This document shows, one piece after another, positions 1-7,201 of a DNA stretch of 27,452 nt. Position 1 is the stretch's first letter. The number at the start of each line of letters is the position of its first letter. The stretch comes from a virus. The position numbers and the translations under genes were made by a program. The stretch spans positions 1 through 27,452 of the IMG/VR virus record IMGVR_UViG_3300037585_003522; one strand, 5' to 3'. A model generated the notes under the pieces. The model saw only the letters and a list, made by a program, of their open reading frames with translations, had not been told where the DNA came from and did not search any database.

Positions 1-2
1 GC

Positions 3-167
3 CTATTAGACTACGATAACCTAGTAGGTGGATGTAAACAGTTAATCGACGCACTCACCCACGAAGGTTTTATCTTCGACGATGCCCCTAAATACCTAGA
101 AAACCCCAAAATAGAACAAATTAAAGCTCCCACCGAACACATCTATATTAGCCGAGAAATATTATAA
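3..167 (+). CDS. RusA-like Holliday junction resolvase, C-terminal part
   Basis: Only the last 54 codons lie in the window; the start is upstream. The visible part reads L-L-D-Y-D-N-L-V-G-G-C-K, then I-D-A-L, G-F-I-F-D-D-A-P. This is the pattern of RusA-family crossover junction endonucleases, where acidic residues in D-x-D-N-L and in the later D-D bind metal and cut four-way DNA junctions. In phages such enzymes resolve branched replication intermediates before packaging. It ends with TAA at 165-167, and the next gene follows after a short gap holding a GTTTAAAC box. The family call rests on a partial sequence recognised by eye; the catalytic N-terminal half cannot be inspected. Confidence 0.72.
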   Translation, partial: LLDYDNLVGGCKQLIDALTHEGFIFDDAPKYLENPKIEQIKAPTEHIYISREIL

Positions 168-201
168 ATAAATTGGAAATAATAAAAATATTTTGTATAG
201 C

Positions 202-209
202 GTTTAAAC
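202..209. promoter_or_regulatory. Intergenic GTTTAAAC box 1
   Basis: This perfect 8-base palindrome, followed by G, lies in the 58-base gap before the ParB-like gene. A TATAAT-like sequence (222-227) overlaps the ATG at 226. It is one of six intergenic copies of the same box. A promoter or regulator-binding role is an inference from position and recurrence. Confidence 0.45.
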
Positions 210-225
210 GTGCCTAACTTATATA

Positions 226-846
226 ATGCAAAAACTAACAGAATACGCCATAAATGTAACAGAATACAATATAGATAATCTAAAACCTGCCGACTACAAC
301 CCCCGACAACTCACCAAAGACCAATATAAACAATTAACAGACAGCATATCAGCATTCGGGTTCGTTGAACCTGTGGTGGTCAATATTAATACAGAGCGTT
401 TAAATATAATTATTAGTGGACACCAACGGGTAAAATGTGCTAAAAATTTGGGCATAAAAAAAGTACCGTGCGTTGAATTAGATTTAACCTTAGAGCAGGA
501 ACGTGAATTAAACGTACGTATGAATAAAAATACGGGCGAATGGGATTGGGATTTACTTGCCAACGGGTTTGATTTGGATGAACTATTAAATTGGGGCTTT
601 AAGGATAAAGATTTAAAAATATTCGACGACGCTGATGATGATGAAATAGAGCCAGAAATCGAAATTACAGCAGAGTTATTCGAATCGCATAATTATATAG
701 TGCTATACTTTGATAATGATTTAGATTGGCAAACCGCAGAAGATGTTTTCGAATTAAAACCCGTGATAAGGAAAAATAAAAAAATCGGCGATAAGGGATT
801 AGGTAGAGTTATAGAAGGTAAAAAGGTCTTAAAAAAATTATTATGA
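226..846 (+). CDS. ParB-like nuclease-domain protein
   Basis: This 206-residue protein has an N-terminal ParB/Sulfiredoxin-type fold. The A-D-Y-N-P-R segment at residues 22-27 and S-G-H-Q-R at 64-68 match the two conserved boxes of the family, and a T-G-E-W-D-W-D segment follows at 103-109. The C-terminal third, with N-Y-I-V-L-Y-F-D-N, is the tail often seen in phage proteins of this kind. Stand-alone ParB-like genes commonly lie next to terminase genes. Their role is not settled; DNA binding or nuclease activity, sometimes paired with methyltransferases, is known in the wider family. The start ATG has no clear Shine-Dalgarno sequence and no in-frame ATG follows until the T-G-E-W region. The stop overlaps the next start (ATGA). 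Confidence 0.85.
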   Translation: MQKLTEYAINVTEYNIDNLKPADYNPRQLTKDQYKQLTDSISAFGFVEPVVVNINTERLNIIISGHQRVKCAKNLGIKKVPCVELDLTLEQERELNVRMNKNTGEWDWDLLANGFDLDELLNWGFKDKDLKIFDDADDDEIEPEIEITAELFESHNYIVLYFDNDLDWQTAEDVFELKPVIRKNKKIGDKGLGRVIEGKKVLKKLL

Positions 847-1559
847 AAATATTTGTACCATCTTATAAAAGGGCTGGTGATGTTTTAACCCGAAAGGTAA
901 TCCCCGATAGCATTATAGCTATACACGAATTTGAGGAAAAAGATTATAAAAAAAAAGAGGGTGGGGAATTATTAATCATTCCCGATGAATTGAGAGGGAA
1001 TATTGCAAAAGTTAGAAACTTTATCCTCGATAATGCCAATGATGATAAAATAGTTATGTTGGATGATGATGTAAGGGCAATAGGGTATTATGAGGATTGT
1101 ACGCAAAATGAGATGAGCTACAACCAAGTATTAGACTTTATTGATAATGGCTATGTTATGTGCGAAGAGTTGGGTTGCAGATTGTGGGGTATAAACTTAC
1201 AATCAGACCCGAAGTTTTACAGAGAATACAACCCATTTAGTTTATTGGGTGCTGTACTTGGTACGTTTTCTTGTCATTTTAAGCCAGAATTACGATACGA
1301 TGAAAAGCTGTTTTTGAATGAAGATTATGACTTTTTCTTAAAGAATATAAAGAAATACAGGAAGGTGCTAAGATTTTTAAAGTATCATTATATGGCTAAC
1401 CATTTAAATAAGGCTGGTGGGTGTGGTTCATACAGGCTAAAAGATACTGAGATAGAACAATCTAAAATTATGCAAAAAAGGTGGGGCAGTAAAGTGTTTA
1501 GATTTGATATTAATAGAAGCACTAACGGTATTGTTAATGTTCCACTAAAAGGCATATAA
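843..1559 (+). CDS. Probable TET-associated-type glycosyltransferase
   Basis: This 238-residue protein begins M-K-I-F-V-P-S-Y-K-R-A and carries V-M-L-D-D-D-V at 71-77. These are hallmarks of a GT-A fold glycosyltransferase with a metal-binding DxD motif. The N-terminus, the motif spacing and the later N-E-D-Y-D-F-F-L and H-L-N-K-A-G-G segments resemble the phage family called TET-associated glycosyltransferases. That family is linked to sugar decoration of oxidised 5-methyl-pyrimidines in phage DNA. No TET/JBP dioxygenase or methyltransferase gene is in the window, so its substrate here is unknown. It overlaps the ParB-like gene by four bases and the small terminase by one, so it is transcribed with the packaging genes. 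The glycosyltransferase fold is fairly safe; the DNA-modification role is inferred. Confidence 0.65.
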   Translation: MKIFVPSYKRAGDVLTRKVIPDSIIAIHEFEEKDYKKKEGGELLIIPDELRGNIAKVRNFILDNANDDKIVMLDDDVRAIGYYEDCTQNEMSYNQVLDFIDNGYVMCEELGCRLWGINLQSDPKFYREYNPFSLLGAVLGTFSCHFKPELRYDEKLFLNEDYDFFLKNIKKYRKVLRFLKYHYMANHLNKAGGCGSYRLKDTEIEQSKIMQKRWGSKVFRFDINRSTNGIVNVPLKGI

Positions 1560-1909
1560 TGGCAAGACCCCGTATCGATATAGATTATGCTAAATTTACT
1601 AGACTATGCGAAATACAATGCACAAAAGAAGAAATAGCACACGTTTTAGGCTGTAGTGCAGATACGATTAGTAGGGCTTTAAAGCGCGATAAAAGTATGA
1701 GTTTTGCGGACTACTATAAAAAGCACTCAGTAGTAGGCAAAATAGCATTAAGACGATACCAGTTTAATCTAGCTAAAAAAAGCGTACCTATGTGTATTTG
1801 GTTAGGAAAACAATATTTAGGGCAATCTGATATACCTATGGTAGACGAAACAGAATTAACTAGCGGGTTCGATGTAACTGAAATAGTAACGGCAGACAAT
1901 GCAAACTAA
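1559..1909 (+). CDS. terS: Terminase small subunit
   Basis: This 116-residue protein opens with M-A-R-P-R and contains a helix-turn-helix at residues 21-43 (C-T-K-E-E-I-A-H-V-L-G-C-S-A-D-T-I-S-R-A). That is the usual architecture of phage small terminases, which recognise the packaging site and load the large subunit. A helical, likely oligomerising segment follows. The start codon overlaps the upstream stop (TAATG) and the 3' end overlaps the large terminase by 11 bases, the classic terS-terL arrangement. The helix-turn-helix alone would not be specific; position decides the call. Confidence 0.88.
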   Translation: MARPRIDIDYAKFTRLCEIQCTKEEIAHVLGCSADTISRALKRDKSMSFADYYKKHSVVGKIALRRYQFNLAKKSVPMCIWLGKQYLGQSDIPMVDETELTSGFDVTEIVTADNAN

Positions 1910-3143
1910 TTTCAACGTACTACCCCACCAAAATAAATTTATAAGAACTAAAGCTAAATATCCCAGTTTAGTAACGGGGTATGGTGGCGGTAAAACGGTG
2001 GCTTTTGTTCTACGTGCGTTAGCTCATTGTGGTAAAAATATAGGTGGTACTATCTTACTAGCTGAACCTGTATTTCCTATGGTACGAGATGTATTACAGC
2101 CGACATTGGAAAAGTGTTTAAACGATTTGAAATTTGATTATACGTATAAAGCTAGTGATATGCGTTATTTAATTAAGTGGCGTGGTGGCTATGCCCATAT
2201 CATATTACGGAGCGCAGAGAATTGGCGCAGATGGGCAGGGCTAAACCTAGCAGGTGGTGGAATAGACGAAGCTGGGTTACTTAAAGATGGTAAGGCTTGG
2301 CAAATGCTAATAAGCCGTTTACGTGAGGGTAGAAACTTATCTGCTTGGACAAGCACTACGCCCGAAGGATTCAACTGGCACTATGAACATTGGGGGGAAA
2401 GCAAAACTGACGAATATGAATTAATACAGGGCAAAACAGAGGATAACCCATTTCTACCCCAAGAGTTTATAGATAGTCTTAAAGCTAATTACGATGATAA
2501 ACTAATAGAAGCCTATATGATGGGCAACTATGTTAATTTGCAATATGGAGCTACTTACTATGGTTACAGTAGAGAGAGAAACAATAGCGAAAACGCAGTA
2601 TATGACCCAAACCTACCAGTCCGTTTATCGCTGGACTTCAACGTCTTCCCGATGTGTGCCAGCCTTTGGCAACTCAAGACGGGCAGGGAAAAAGAAAAGG
2701 TAGTCGTATTCGATGAAGTTAAAATTAAACACCAAGATACGGGCGACCTAATGACCCAACGAATGATAGACGAGTGCAAACGCCGATACCCTAAAGCTAG
2801 ATTTATATGCTATCCCGACCCAAGTGGGAAAAGCCGTTCTACAAACTCTACTAAATCAGACCACGATATAATACGTTTAAACGGCATAGAGTTACGTGCT
2901 AAACTTAAAGCCCCAAGCATAACAGATAGCGTTAATGCTGTTAATAAAAGTTTTGATTTTACAATTATTAACCCAAAATGTAAGGGTTTAATTAAAGATT
3001 TTGAGCAGGTAGTAAATAAAGAGGGAACGCGCGAAATAGATAAAAGTAATAAGGATTTAACACATTTCAGCGATGGCTACCGCTATGGCATAGATTTTGA
3101 ATTACCTATAAGAAAACCACAAACACGAACCTATATGGCGTAA
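1899..3143 (+). CDS. terL: Terminase large subunit
   Basis: This 414-residue protein is the ATP-driven DNA packaging motor and headful or site-specific nuclease. Walker A is G-Y-G-G-G-K-T at 27-33. Walker B with the catalytic Glu is G-G-G-I-D-E-A-G at 119-126. The coupling motif is T-S-T-T-P-E-G at 151-157. The C-terminal RNase H-like nuclease shows S-L-D-F-N around Asp246, a second acidic strand V-F-D-E-V near 270-274, P-D-P-S-G at 306-310, and H-F-S-D-G-Y-R near the C-terminus. Length and motif order are normal for a siphovirus enzyme. The start lies inside the end of the small subunit gene, suggesting translational coupling. The portal gene follows after ten bases. Confidence 0.97.
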   Translation: MQTNFNVLPHQNKFIRTKAKYPSLVTGYGGGKTVAFVLRALAHCGKNIGGTILLAEPVFPMVRDVLQPTLEKCLNDLKFDYTYKASDMRYLIKWRGGYAHIILRSAENWRRWAGLNLAGGGIDEAGLLKDGKAWQMLISRLREGRNLSAWTSTTPEGFNWHYEHWGESKTDEYELIQGKTEDNPFLPQEFIDSLKANYDDKLIEAYMMGNYVNLQYGATYYGYSRERNNSENAVYDPNLPVRLSLDFNVFPMCASLWQLKTGREKEKVVVFDEVKIKHQDTGDLMTQRMIDECKRRYPKARFICYPDPSGKSRSTNSTKSDHDIIRLNGIELRAKLKAPSITDSVNAVNKSFDFTIINPKCKGLIKDFEQVVNKEGTREIDKSNKDLTHFSDGYRYGIDFELPIRKPQTRTYMA

Positions 3144-3153
3144 AAGGAAAAAT

Positions 3154-4497
3154 ATGTTTTATTATAATGGCACAACAGACGCAATTAAAACAACACTAGA
3201 CCAATTAGAAACTAAAATGGGGGGCGTATCAAAACATTCCGAACGTGATGCGTGTATCGATTACTATAAGTATAATGGTACTGAAAAATATATAGCTAAA
3301 TATTTTAAAGGAAGCCTACAAAAAGAGATACCACTTTATACCCAAAACTTTTCACAACGCTTAATTAATAGGATAAGTATGGTGTACAAAAATGCACCTA
3401 TACGTACAGTAGAGAATGACAGTTACGTAGATTTTATTAATTCAAAAGACTATCAACTAAAAAAGATAGAGCGATTACATAATTTACTAGGAACTATAGC
3501 TGTAAAAATTTGCCCCGATTACGATGGGTTAATGCAGTATATGCCAGTAGTTAAGTTTGTAGCATTTTGTGATGATATTGATACTATTACCCCAACTGCT
3601 ATCGCTTATAAAATAGGCGACGACCCTAGTGATTCATCCAATAATCGTTATGTATTTTGGTCAAAGGATGAACATTTTATTTTCGACAGTAATGGGGCTG
3701 TTCATAACCCAACTGAAGATAATGTAGATATGGTAAACCCTTACGGGGTATTGCCTTTTGTATTCCTGCAACCTAGTACGCAAGTTGATGAATTTTGGAA
3801 CGATGGGGCAAAAGATATAGTAACAGCAAATAGGCAAATAGATATAGCTATGACAATGTTACAGCACCATATTCGTAGTGCAGGTGGGCAGTTTGTTATA
3901 CAGGGCAGGGTAGATAGTAACCAAATAGAATTAGGGCTAAATAAAGCAGTTATCATCGAAGAAGGTAGTATGACTAATCTGAACCCAAATATAGATATTA
4001 ATAGCATTGTAGATGGTATAAAATTCCAGTTACAGCATATATTTCAAAACCATCACGTTACTTTCGATTATGGGATTAATGGCAGTAAATCGGGAGTTAG
4101 TCTAAAAATAGAAAACCTAGAATTAATTGAATCGCGTGAAGATGATGTAGAGAAATACAGAATAGCAGAGCGGGAGATTTATGCTATAGAAGTTGCCATA
4201 GCAGAAGCATTAGGCTCACCTATAAACTCAGACTTTAGTATCGATTTTGCAGAAGTCGAGTTTCCTCTAACCCCCGAACAAGAGCAAGCCCGTTGGGATT
4301 GGCTTTTCGCCAATGGCTTAAAGGATAAGGTTGATTACCTTATGGAATCTGACCCCGACGGCTTCCCCTCCCGTGAAGATGCTGAAGAATATTTATCGGT
4401 ACGTGGTGGTAGTGCTAACAAGGTAAAAAATATGTCTGATACAGAGGACAATGCGTTTAAACTTAATAGCGGGGTAAGTGCAGATGCCATACAATAA
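3154..4497 (+). CDS. Portal protein
   Basis: This 447-residue protein follows the terminase directly and has the size and character of an SPP1-gp6-like portal, the dodecameric ring at the capsid vertex through which DNA enters and leaves. The N-terminal segment with the Q-N-F-S-Q-R-L-I-N-R region resembles the portal clip/wing start. The middle part includes the acidic, helical D-I-V-T-A-N-R-Q-I-D-I-A stretch typical of the stem region. An AAGGA ribosome site lies a few bases before the ATG. The acidic, Ser-rich C-terminus ends just after the start of a tiny basic reading frame. Family assignment is by eye plus strong positional support. Confidence 0.92.
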   Translation: MFYYNGTTDAIKTTLDQLETKMGGVSKHSERDACIDYYKYNGTEKYIAKYFKGSLQKEIPLYTQNFSQRLINRISMVYKNAPIRTVENDSYVDFINSKDYQLKKIERLHNLLGTIAVKICPDYDGLMQYMPVVKFVAFCDDIDTITPTAIAYKIGDDPSDSSNNRYVFWSKDEHFIFDSNGAVHNPTEDNVDMVNPYGVLPFVFLQPSTQVDEFWNDGAKDIVTANRQIDIAMTMLQHHIRSAGGQFVIQGRVDSNQIELGLNKAVIIEEGSMTNLNPNIDINSIVDGIKFQLQHIFQNHHVTFDYGINGSKSGVSLKIENLELIESREDDVEKYRIAEREIYAIEVAIAEALGSPINSDFSIDFAEVEFPLTPEQEQARWDWLFANGLKDKVDYLMESDPDGFPSREDAEEYLSVRGGSANKVKNMSDTEDNAFKLNSGVSADAIQ

Positions 4498-4582
4498 GCG
4501 TACAGGTAAAAAGAAAAGTAGTAATGCGTACACCCAGTCTAAACGAAAAAGTAAAATGAATAAGCGTCGTGGCAGAAAATAA
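4484..4582 (+). CDS. Very basic 32-residue peptide, function unknown
   Basis: An ATG at 4484 inside the last codons of the portal gene opens a 32-codon frame ending with TAA at 4580-4582. The peptide begins M-P-Y-N-K-R-T-G-K-K-K and ends K-M-N-K-R-R-G-R-K. Nearly half its residues are Lys or Arg and none is acidic. It fills the otherwise noncoding gap between the portal and the next gene and overlaps both. That tight nesting is what a real coupled gene would show in this genome, although no good Shine-Dalgarno sequence is visible. A nucleic-acid-binding or capsid-interior role is possible but speculative. Confidence 0.5.
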   Translation: MPYNKRTGKKKSSNAYTQSKRKSKMNKRRGRK

Positions 4583-4901
4583 CGGCGCACGTTCGTATAA
4601 GGGTGAAGTAATAGGCGATTCGATGGCAATTACGATTAACTTCAAGTGGTTGCTACAAATTCTAGCAGGAACAGCCCTTTTAGTTTATACCTTTTGGCAG
4701 TACGAGGGTAGAATACAAGAGCTAGAGCGAAATATGACTATAGCACTAGAAGATATAGCAATATTTGAGGAAGAACGAGCCATACAAGAAGCAAAGCACA
4801 TAGAACAACTAGAAGCACAAATGCAAGAACAAAATGTATGGATAGAACAAGAATTAGGAATTAATTTAAATCCTTTTAGCTGGGGTAAGGGCAAAAAGTA
4901 A
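4569..4901 (+). CDS. Small membrane protein with coiled coil
   Basis: This protein of about 110 residues starts at a GTG. One hydrophobic segment, L-L-Q-I-L-A-G-T-A-L-L-V-Y-T-F, lies at roughly residues 29-43. A charged helix rich in Glu and Gln follows from 46 to 92, very likely a coiled coil, and the end is basic (W-G-K-G-K-K). An in-frame ATG at 4623 would still keep the membrane segment and may be the true start, because neither start has a strong ribosome site. This topology is shared by small holins, inner-membrane spanins and some virion-associated proteins. I do not recognise the family. It lies between portal and minor head genes and its stop overlaps the next start. Confidence 0.7.
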   Translation: MAENNGARSYKGEVIGDSMAITINFKWLLQILAGTALLVYTFWQYEGRIQELERNMTIALEDIAIFEEERAIQEAKHIEQLEAQMQEQNVWIEQELGINLNPFSWGKGKK

Positions 4902-5167
4902 TGGCAACAGGGCAAGAGATTATAGACGGCTATCACGATAAACTGGATAGCTTAAAAGAGAAGATAGATAAAAGCTCTGAGGAAATTATAAAAGTAATCG
5001 ATTTAAAAAAATTACTAGAAAACCCCCAACAGTATTTAGAATCTATAGCACGGCAATACTATGAAAGCCACGTACCAGAATTAAAAAAGGCAATTAAAAT
5101 AGGTGAACAGGAAGCTAAAGGCATATTAAAAAAATATGGTAAAACTGAAGAAAAAAGAAATATTTAA
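4901..5167 (+). CDS. Small helical protein, function unknown
   Basis: This 88-residue, strongly charged, almost wholly helical protein (Lys, Glu and Asp rich) has no membrane segment and no Cys. The start overlaps the previous stop as TAATG. The 3' end overlaps the following gene by 32 bases. I recognise no family. Its location between portal and minor head proteins suggests a head-assembly or minor virion part, but only position supports that. Confidence 0.7.
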   Translation: MATGQEIIDGYHDKLDSLKEKIDKSSEEIIKVIDLKKLLENPQQYLESIARQYYESHVPELKKAIKIGEQEAKGILKKYGKTEEKRNI

Positions 5168-5573
5168 GTTAAATAAGAACTTAAACCTAAAAGATTTAAT
5201 TAATGATATTGCTGACGCAACCGTACAGGATATACAGGATGGGTTACAACAGGGCGTAGATGTTAGTGGCACAAAGTTTAAACGACTTAAACCAGCCACC
5301 GTTAAGCGTAAAAAGAAAACAGGAAGTGCTACACCCAGTAAACCATTAATGGATAAACATAAGATGAAAAACGTGTACGTTAAAAAGAAGGCAACCGATG
5401 ATAATTTACGGGCGACTGTATCGATAAACAAGAGGGATAGAGCTGTGCCTAGTATAGTACATAATGAGGGTATAGGTGGGATGCCCCAGCGTGAATGGTT
5501 CGGGTACAGTAAACGTATGGATAAAAAAGCTAGTAAACTCGCCCTGCTACACATACAGGAAGCATTAAGATAA
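5136..5573 (+). CDS. Virion morphogenesis / neck protein (gpG or tail-completion type)
   Basis: This 145-residue basic protein has F-K-R-L-K-P-A-T-V-K-R-K-K, then K-P-L-M-D-K-H-K-M, and later V-H-N-E-G then M-P-Q-R-E-W-F-G-Y. The order 'L-x-P-x-T-x-x-R-K ... K-P-L-x-D ... H-N/F-G ... P-x-R-x-(W/F)-x-G' is that of the phage virion morphogenesis family (Mu gpG-like) and related tail-completion proteins. These act at the head-tail junction. The start lies in the end of the previous gene; no other ATG precedes the conserved part in this frame. The family match is by motif order only. HK97-gp10-like neck proteins look similar. Confidence 0.68.
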   Translation: MVKLKKKEIFKLNKNLNLKDLINDIADATVQDIQDGLQQGVDVSGTKFKRLKPATVKRKKKTGSATPSKPLMDKHKMKNVYVKKKATDDNLRATVSINKRDRAVPSIVHNEGIGGMPQREWFGYSKRMDKKASKLALLHIQEALR

Positions 5574-6043
5574 TGCCTGCAATAGATAACTACGATGATA
5601 TGAGTATTATGATTGAAGCGATGGTAGTTGCAGAAGCTAGTAAAGCAGTAATAGAAATTAACACAGTCATCAATACTTTAACGGCGGGTGGTGCAACAGA
5701 GGGTACGATACAAGCAGTATTGCTAGCGGACTTAAATCAAGGGGGTCGGGTTTTTGGGTCATTAACTTCTGGGCTAAAAAATGTAGTAAAAGATAGTTTA
5801 GGGCTAGCCAGTACGACAGGCGGGTTTAAACTGTATGAAAAAGAAGGAGTTAAAAAATTTAAGTGGGTAACGGTGGGTAGTGGTACTTGCCCAGATTGTT
5901 TATCTCGTGAGGGTCGTGAAGGCACGATGGATTTATTTTTAAACATAGGAACGCCCCGAAGTGGCTGGTCGGTATGTAGAGGGCATTGCAGATGTCGTTT
6001 AGTACCAGCAGGGTACACAGGCGCAACCAATATAAAAAGGTAG
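5573..6043 (+). CDS. Minor head protein, MuF-like C-terminal domain
   Basis: The C-terminal half carries the F-type minor head signature: K-W-V-T-V-G-S-G-T-C-P-D-C-L-S-R-E-G at 97-114, then G-T-P-R-S-G-W-S-V-C and H-C-R-C-R-L-V-P around 126-145. Five Cys plus the His form a likely zinc site. Proteins of this group (SPP1 gp7, Mu gpF) sit inside the procapsid near the portal and help portal incorporation or DNA ejection. At 156 residues it is short; the usual long N-terminal part is mostly missing and replaced by about 90 residues without clear homology. The gene starts on the previous stop (TAATG). Confidence 0.8.
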   Translation: MPAIDNYDDMSIMIEAMVVAEASKAVIEINTVINTLTAGGATEGTIQAVLLADLNQGGRVFGSLTSGLKNVVKDSLGLASTTGGFKLYEKEGVKKFKWVTVGSGTCPDCLSREGREGTMDLFLNIGTPRSGWSVCRGHCRCRLVPAGYTGATNIKR

Positions 6044-6046
6044 TCG

Positions 6047-6358
6047 ATGGAGTTAATAGATATTGTAGAAAAATTGGGCGTTCCCGTTGCTGTAGCGGGG
6101 GCGAGTATGTGGTTTATATGGCGACAAACGCAATTTATTCAAAAGTTTTTTATGGAGGATTTGACAAATTCCCAATTAAGATTAGAGCAAATTATAATAA
6201 CTCTAATTTCCCAGCAAAAAGAGTTGCAAATAAATATTAAAGAATCATTAGCCGATATGCGTAGTAGCTATGAAAGTTTAGTAGAGATTGTGCAGGCTTT
6301 ATCGGGAAACGGGTTAAGTAAAAAAAACAAAAAAAGGAGTAGTAAAGATGTTGAATAA
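6047..6358 (+). CDS. Small membrane protein, holin-like topology
   Basis: This 103-residue protein has one N-terminal hydrophobic segment (G-V-P-V-A-V-A-G-A-S-M-W-F-I-W, about residues 11-25). A helical charged region with likely coiled coil follows, and the end is very basic (S-K-K-N-K-K-R-S-S-K). Small single-span proteins with charged tails are common among phage holins and pore-forming peptides, but the recognised lysis genes are further right, so other membrane roles remain open. It starts three bases after the MuF-like gene and overlaps the next gene by 11 bases. Its 3' end contains that gene's ribosome site. Confidence 0.68.
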   Translation: MELIDIVEKLGVPVAVAGASMWFIWRQTQFIQKFFMEDLTNSQLRLEQIIITLISQQKELQINIKESLADMRSSYESLVEIVQALSGNGLSKKNKKRSSKDVE

Positions 6359-6560
6359 ATTATTTAATAGTTTGATAGGTGTGGGAGAGAAGTTACTTAT
6401 CAAAAAAGTTAAAGAAAATAAGGCAATGGCAGTAGAAATTATAAACAAGAATGTAAATTTACCCCTGCTTTCTGAGAAGGAAGAAGCTATTATTTATGGG
6501 GAAGCATTTGACGGCTTTGTAGAGTTTCTTGAATTGCTAGTTAAAAAATTAAAAAAATAA
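6348..6560 (+). CDS. Small helical protein, function unknown
   Basis: This 70-residue protein has one of the best ribosome sites in the window: AAGGAG about nine bases before the ATG, inside the preceding gene. It is amphipathic and Lys/Glu rich, with L-P-L-L-S-E-K-E-E in the middle and a C-terminal V-K-K-L-K-K. I do not recognise it. It closes the first head-gene block; a GTTTAAAC box and a new start region follow immediately. Confidence 0.68.
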   Translation: MLNKLFNSLIGVGEKLLIKKVKENKAMAVEIINKNVNLPLLSEKEEAIIYGEAFDGFVEFLELLVKKLKK

Positions 6561-6564
6561 ATGT

Positions 6565-6624
6565 GTTTAAACGCACTTTATTTTATTTTGTTTACATTAT
6601 ATTAAATTATATTAAGGATAAGAT
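6565..6624 (+). promoter_or_regulatory. GTTTAAAC box 2 and AT-rich leader before the scaffold gene
   Basis: GTTTAAACG at 6565-6573 is followed by an AT-rich leader containing CTTTATTTTAT and TACATT, then AGGATAAGATATG at the scaffold start. The order box, C-T-T-T-A-T-rich stretch, TACATT, AGGATAA, ATG is repeated before the tail chaperone gene (15402-15446). This makes the region a likely transcription or translation start signal for the capsid genes. Confidence 0.5.
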
Positions 6625-7176
6625 ATGCAAGAAAATACGACTAATAACGCCAATCAAGGCGATAAAATGACTTCCGAAAGTGCTACGAACAGCACAACCG
6701 ACACACAGGTCGAAAAACCGAACTTCGTTCCTCAAGGTAGAGTTAATGAAATGACTGCTAAATATAAGTCTGAAATAGACGAATTAAAAACCCAGTTAGA
6801 TGCAAAAAATAAAGCCGATAAGGATAAGGAATTATCCGATATGGCTAAAAGGGGTGAGCAGGACAAAGTAATAGAACAACTGAAGCAGGAACTAGAAAAG
6901 GCAACACCTTACCGAGAAAAGTATACTAACCTAGAAAATTCACAGAAGGCGGAACTGCTAAAGGACTTGCCAGAGGATTTACAGGAAAAGTATGCGAATC
7001 ACGATTTAGATGTAGTCGCGGACATTAGTAATGCTTATAAGAATAGTGCGAAAAAACCCAATATGGTAAATGCTAACGCACCTGTTAGAAATATAGCGGT
7101 AAAATCTACCGATGTAATTGATAATAAGGAATTAGCTTGGCACGAAAAAATAGCATACTTTAAAAACAAACAATAA
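6625..7176 (+). CDS. Capsid scaffolding protein
   Basis: This 183-residue, highly charged, Gln/Lys/Glu/Asp-rich helical protein without Cys lies immediately before the major capsid gene. The middle (about 40-110) is a strong coiled-coil candidate with K-S-E-I-D-E-L-K-T-Q-L repeats. The N-terminus is Asn/Thr rich and likely disordered, and the C-terminus is helical and basic. This is the standard profile of siphovirus scaffolds, which guide capsid protein into procapsids and then leave or are cut. Scaffold sequences diverge fast, so the call rests on composition and position. No protease gene is seen in the window. Confidence 0.85.
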   Translation: MQENTTNNANQGDKMTSESATNSTTDTQVEKPNFVPQGRVNEMTAKYKSEIDELKTQLDAKNKADKDKELSDMAKRGEQDKVIEQLKQELEKATPYREKYTNLENSQKAELLKDLPEDLQEKYANHDLDVVADISNAYKNSAKKPNMVNANAPVRNIAVKSTDVIDNKELAWHEKIAYFKNKQ

Positions 7177-7201
7177 ATTAAATTAAAATTGAGGTAAAAA
7201 A

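Noticed and set aside
5986-6240. Plus-strand 84-codon frame across the MuF-like and membrane protein genes
   Set aside because: It overlaps two better frames, one with the Cys/His motif, and gives no protein-like pattern.
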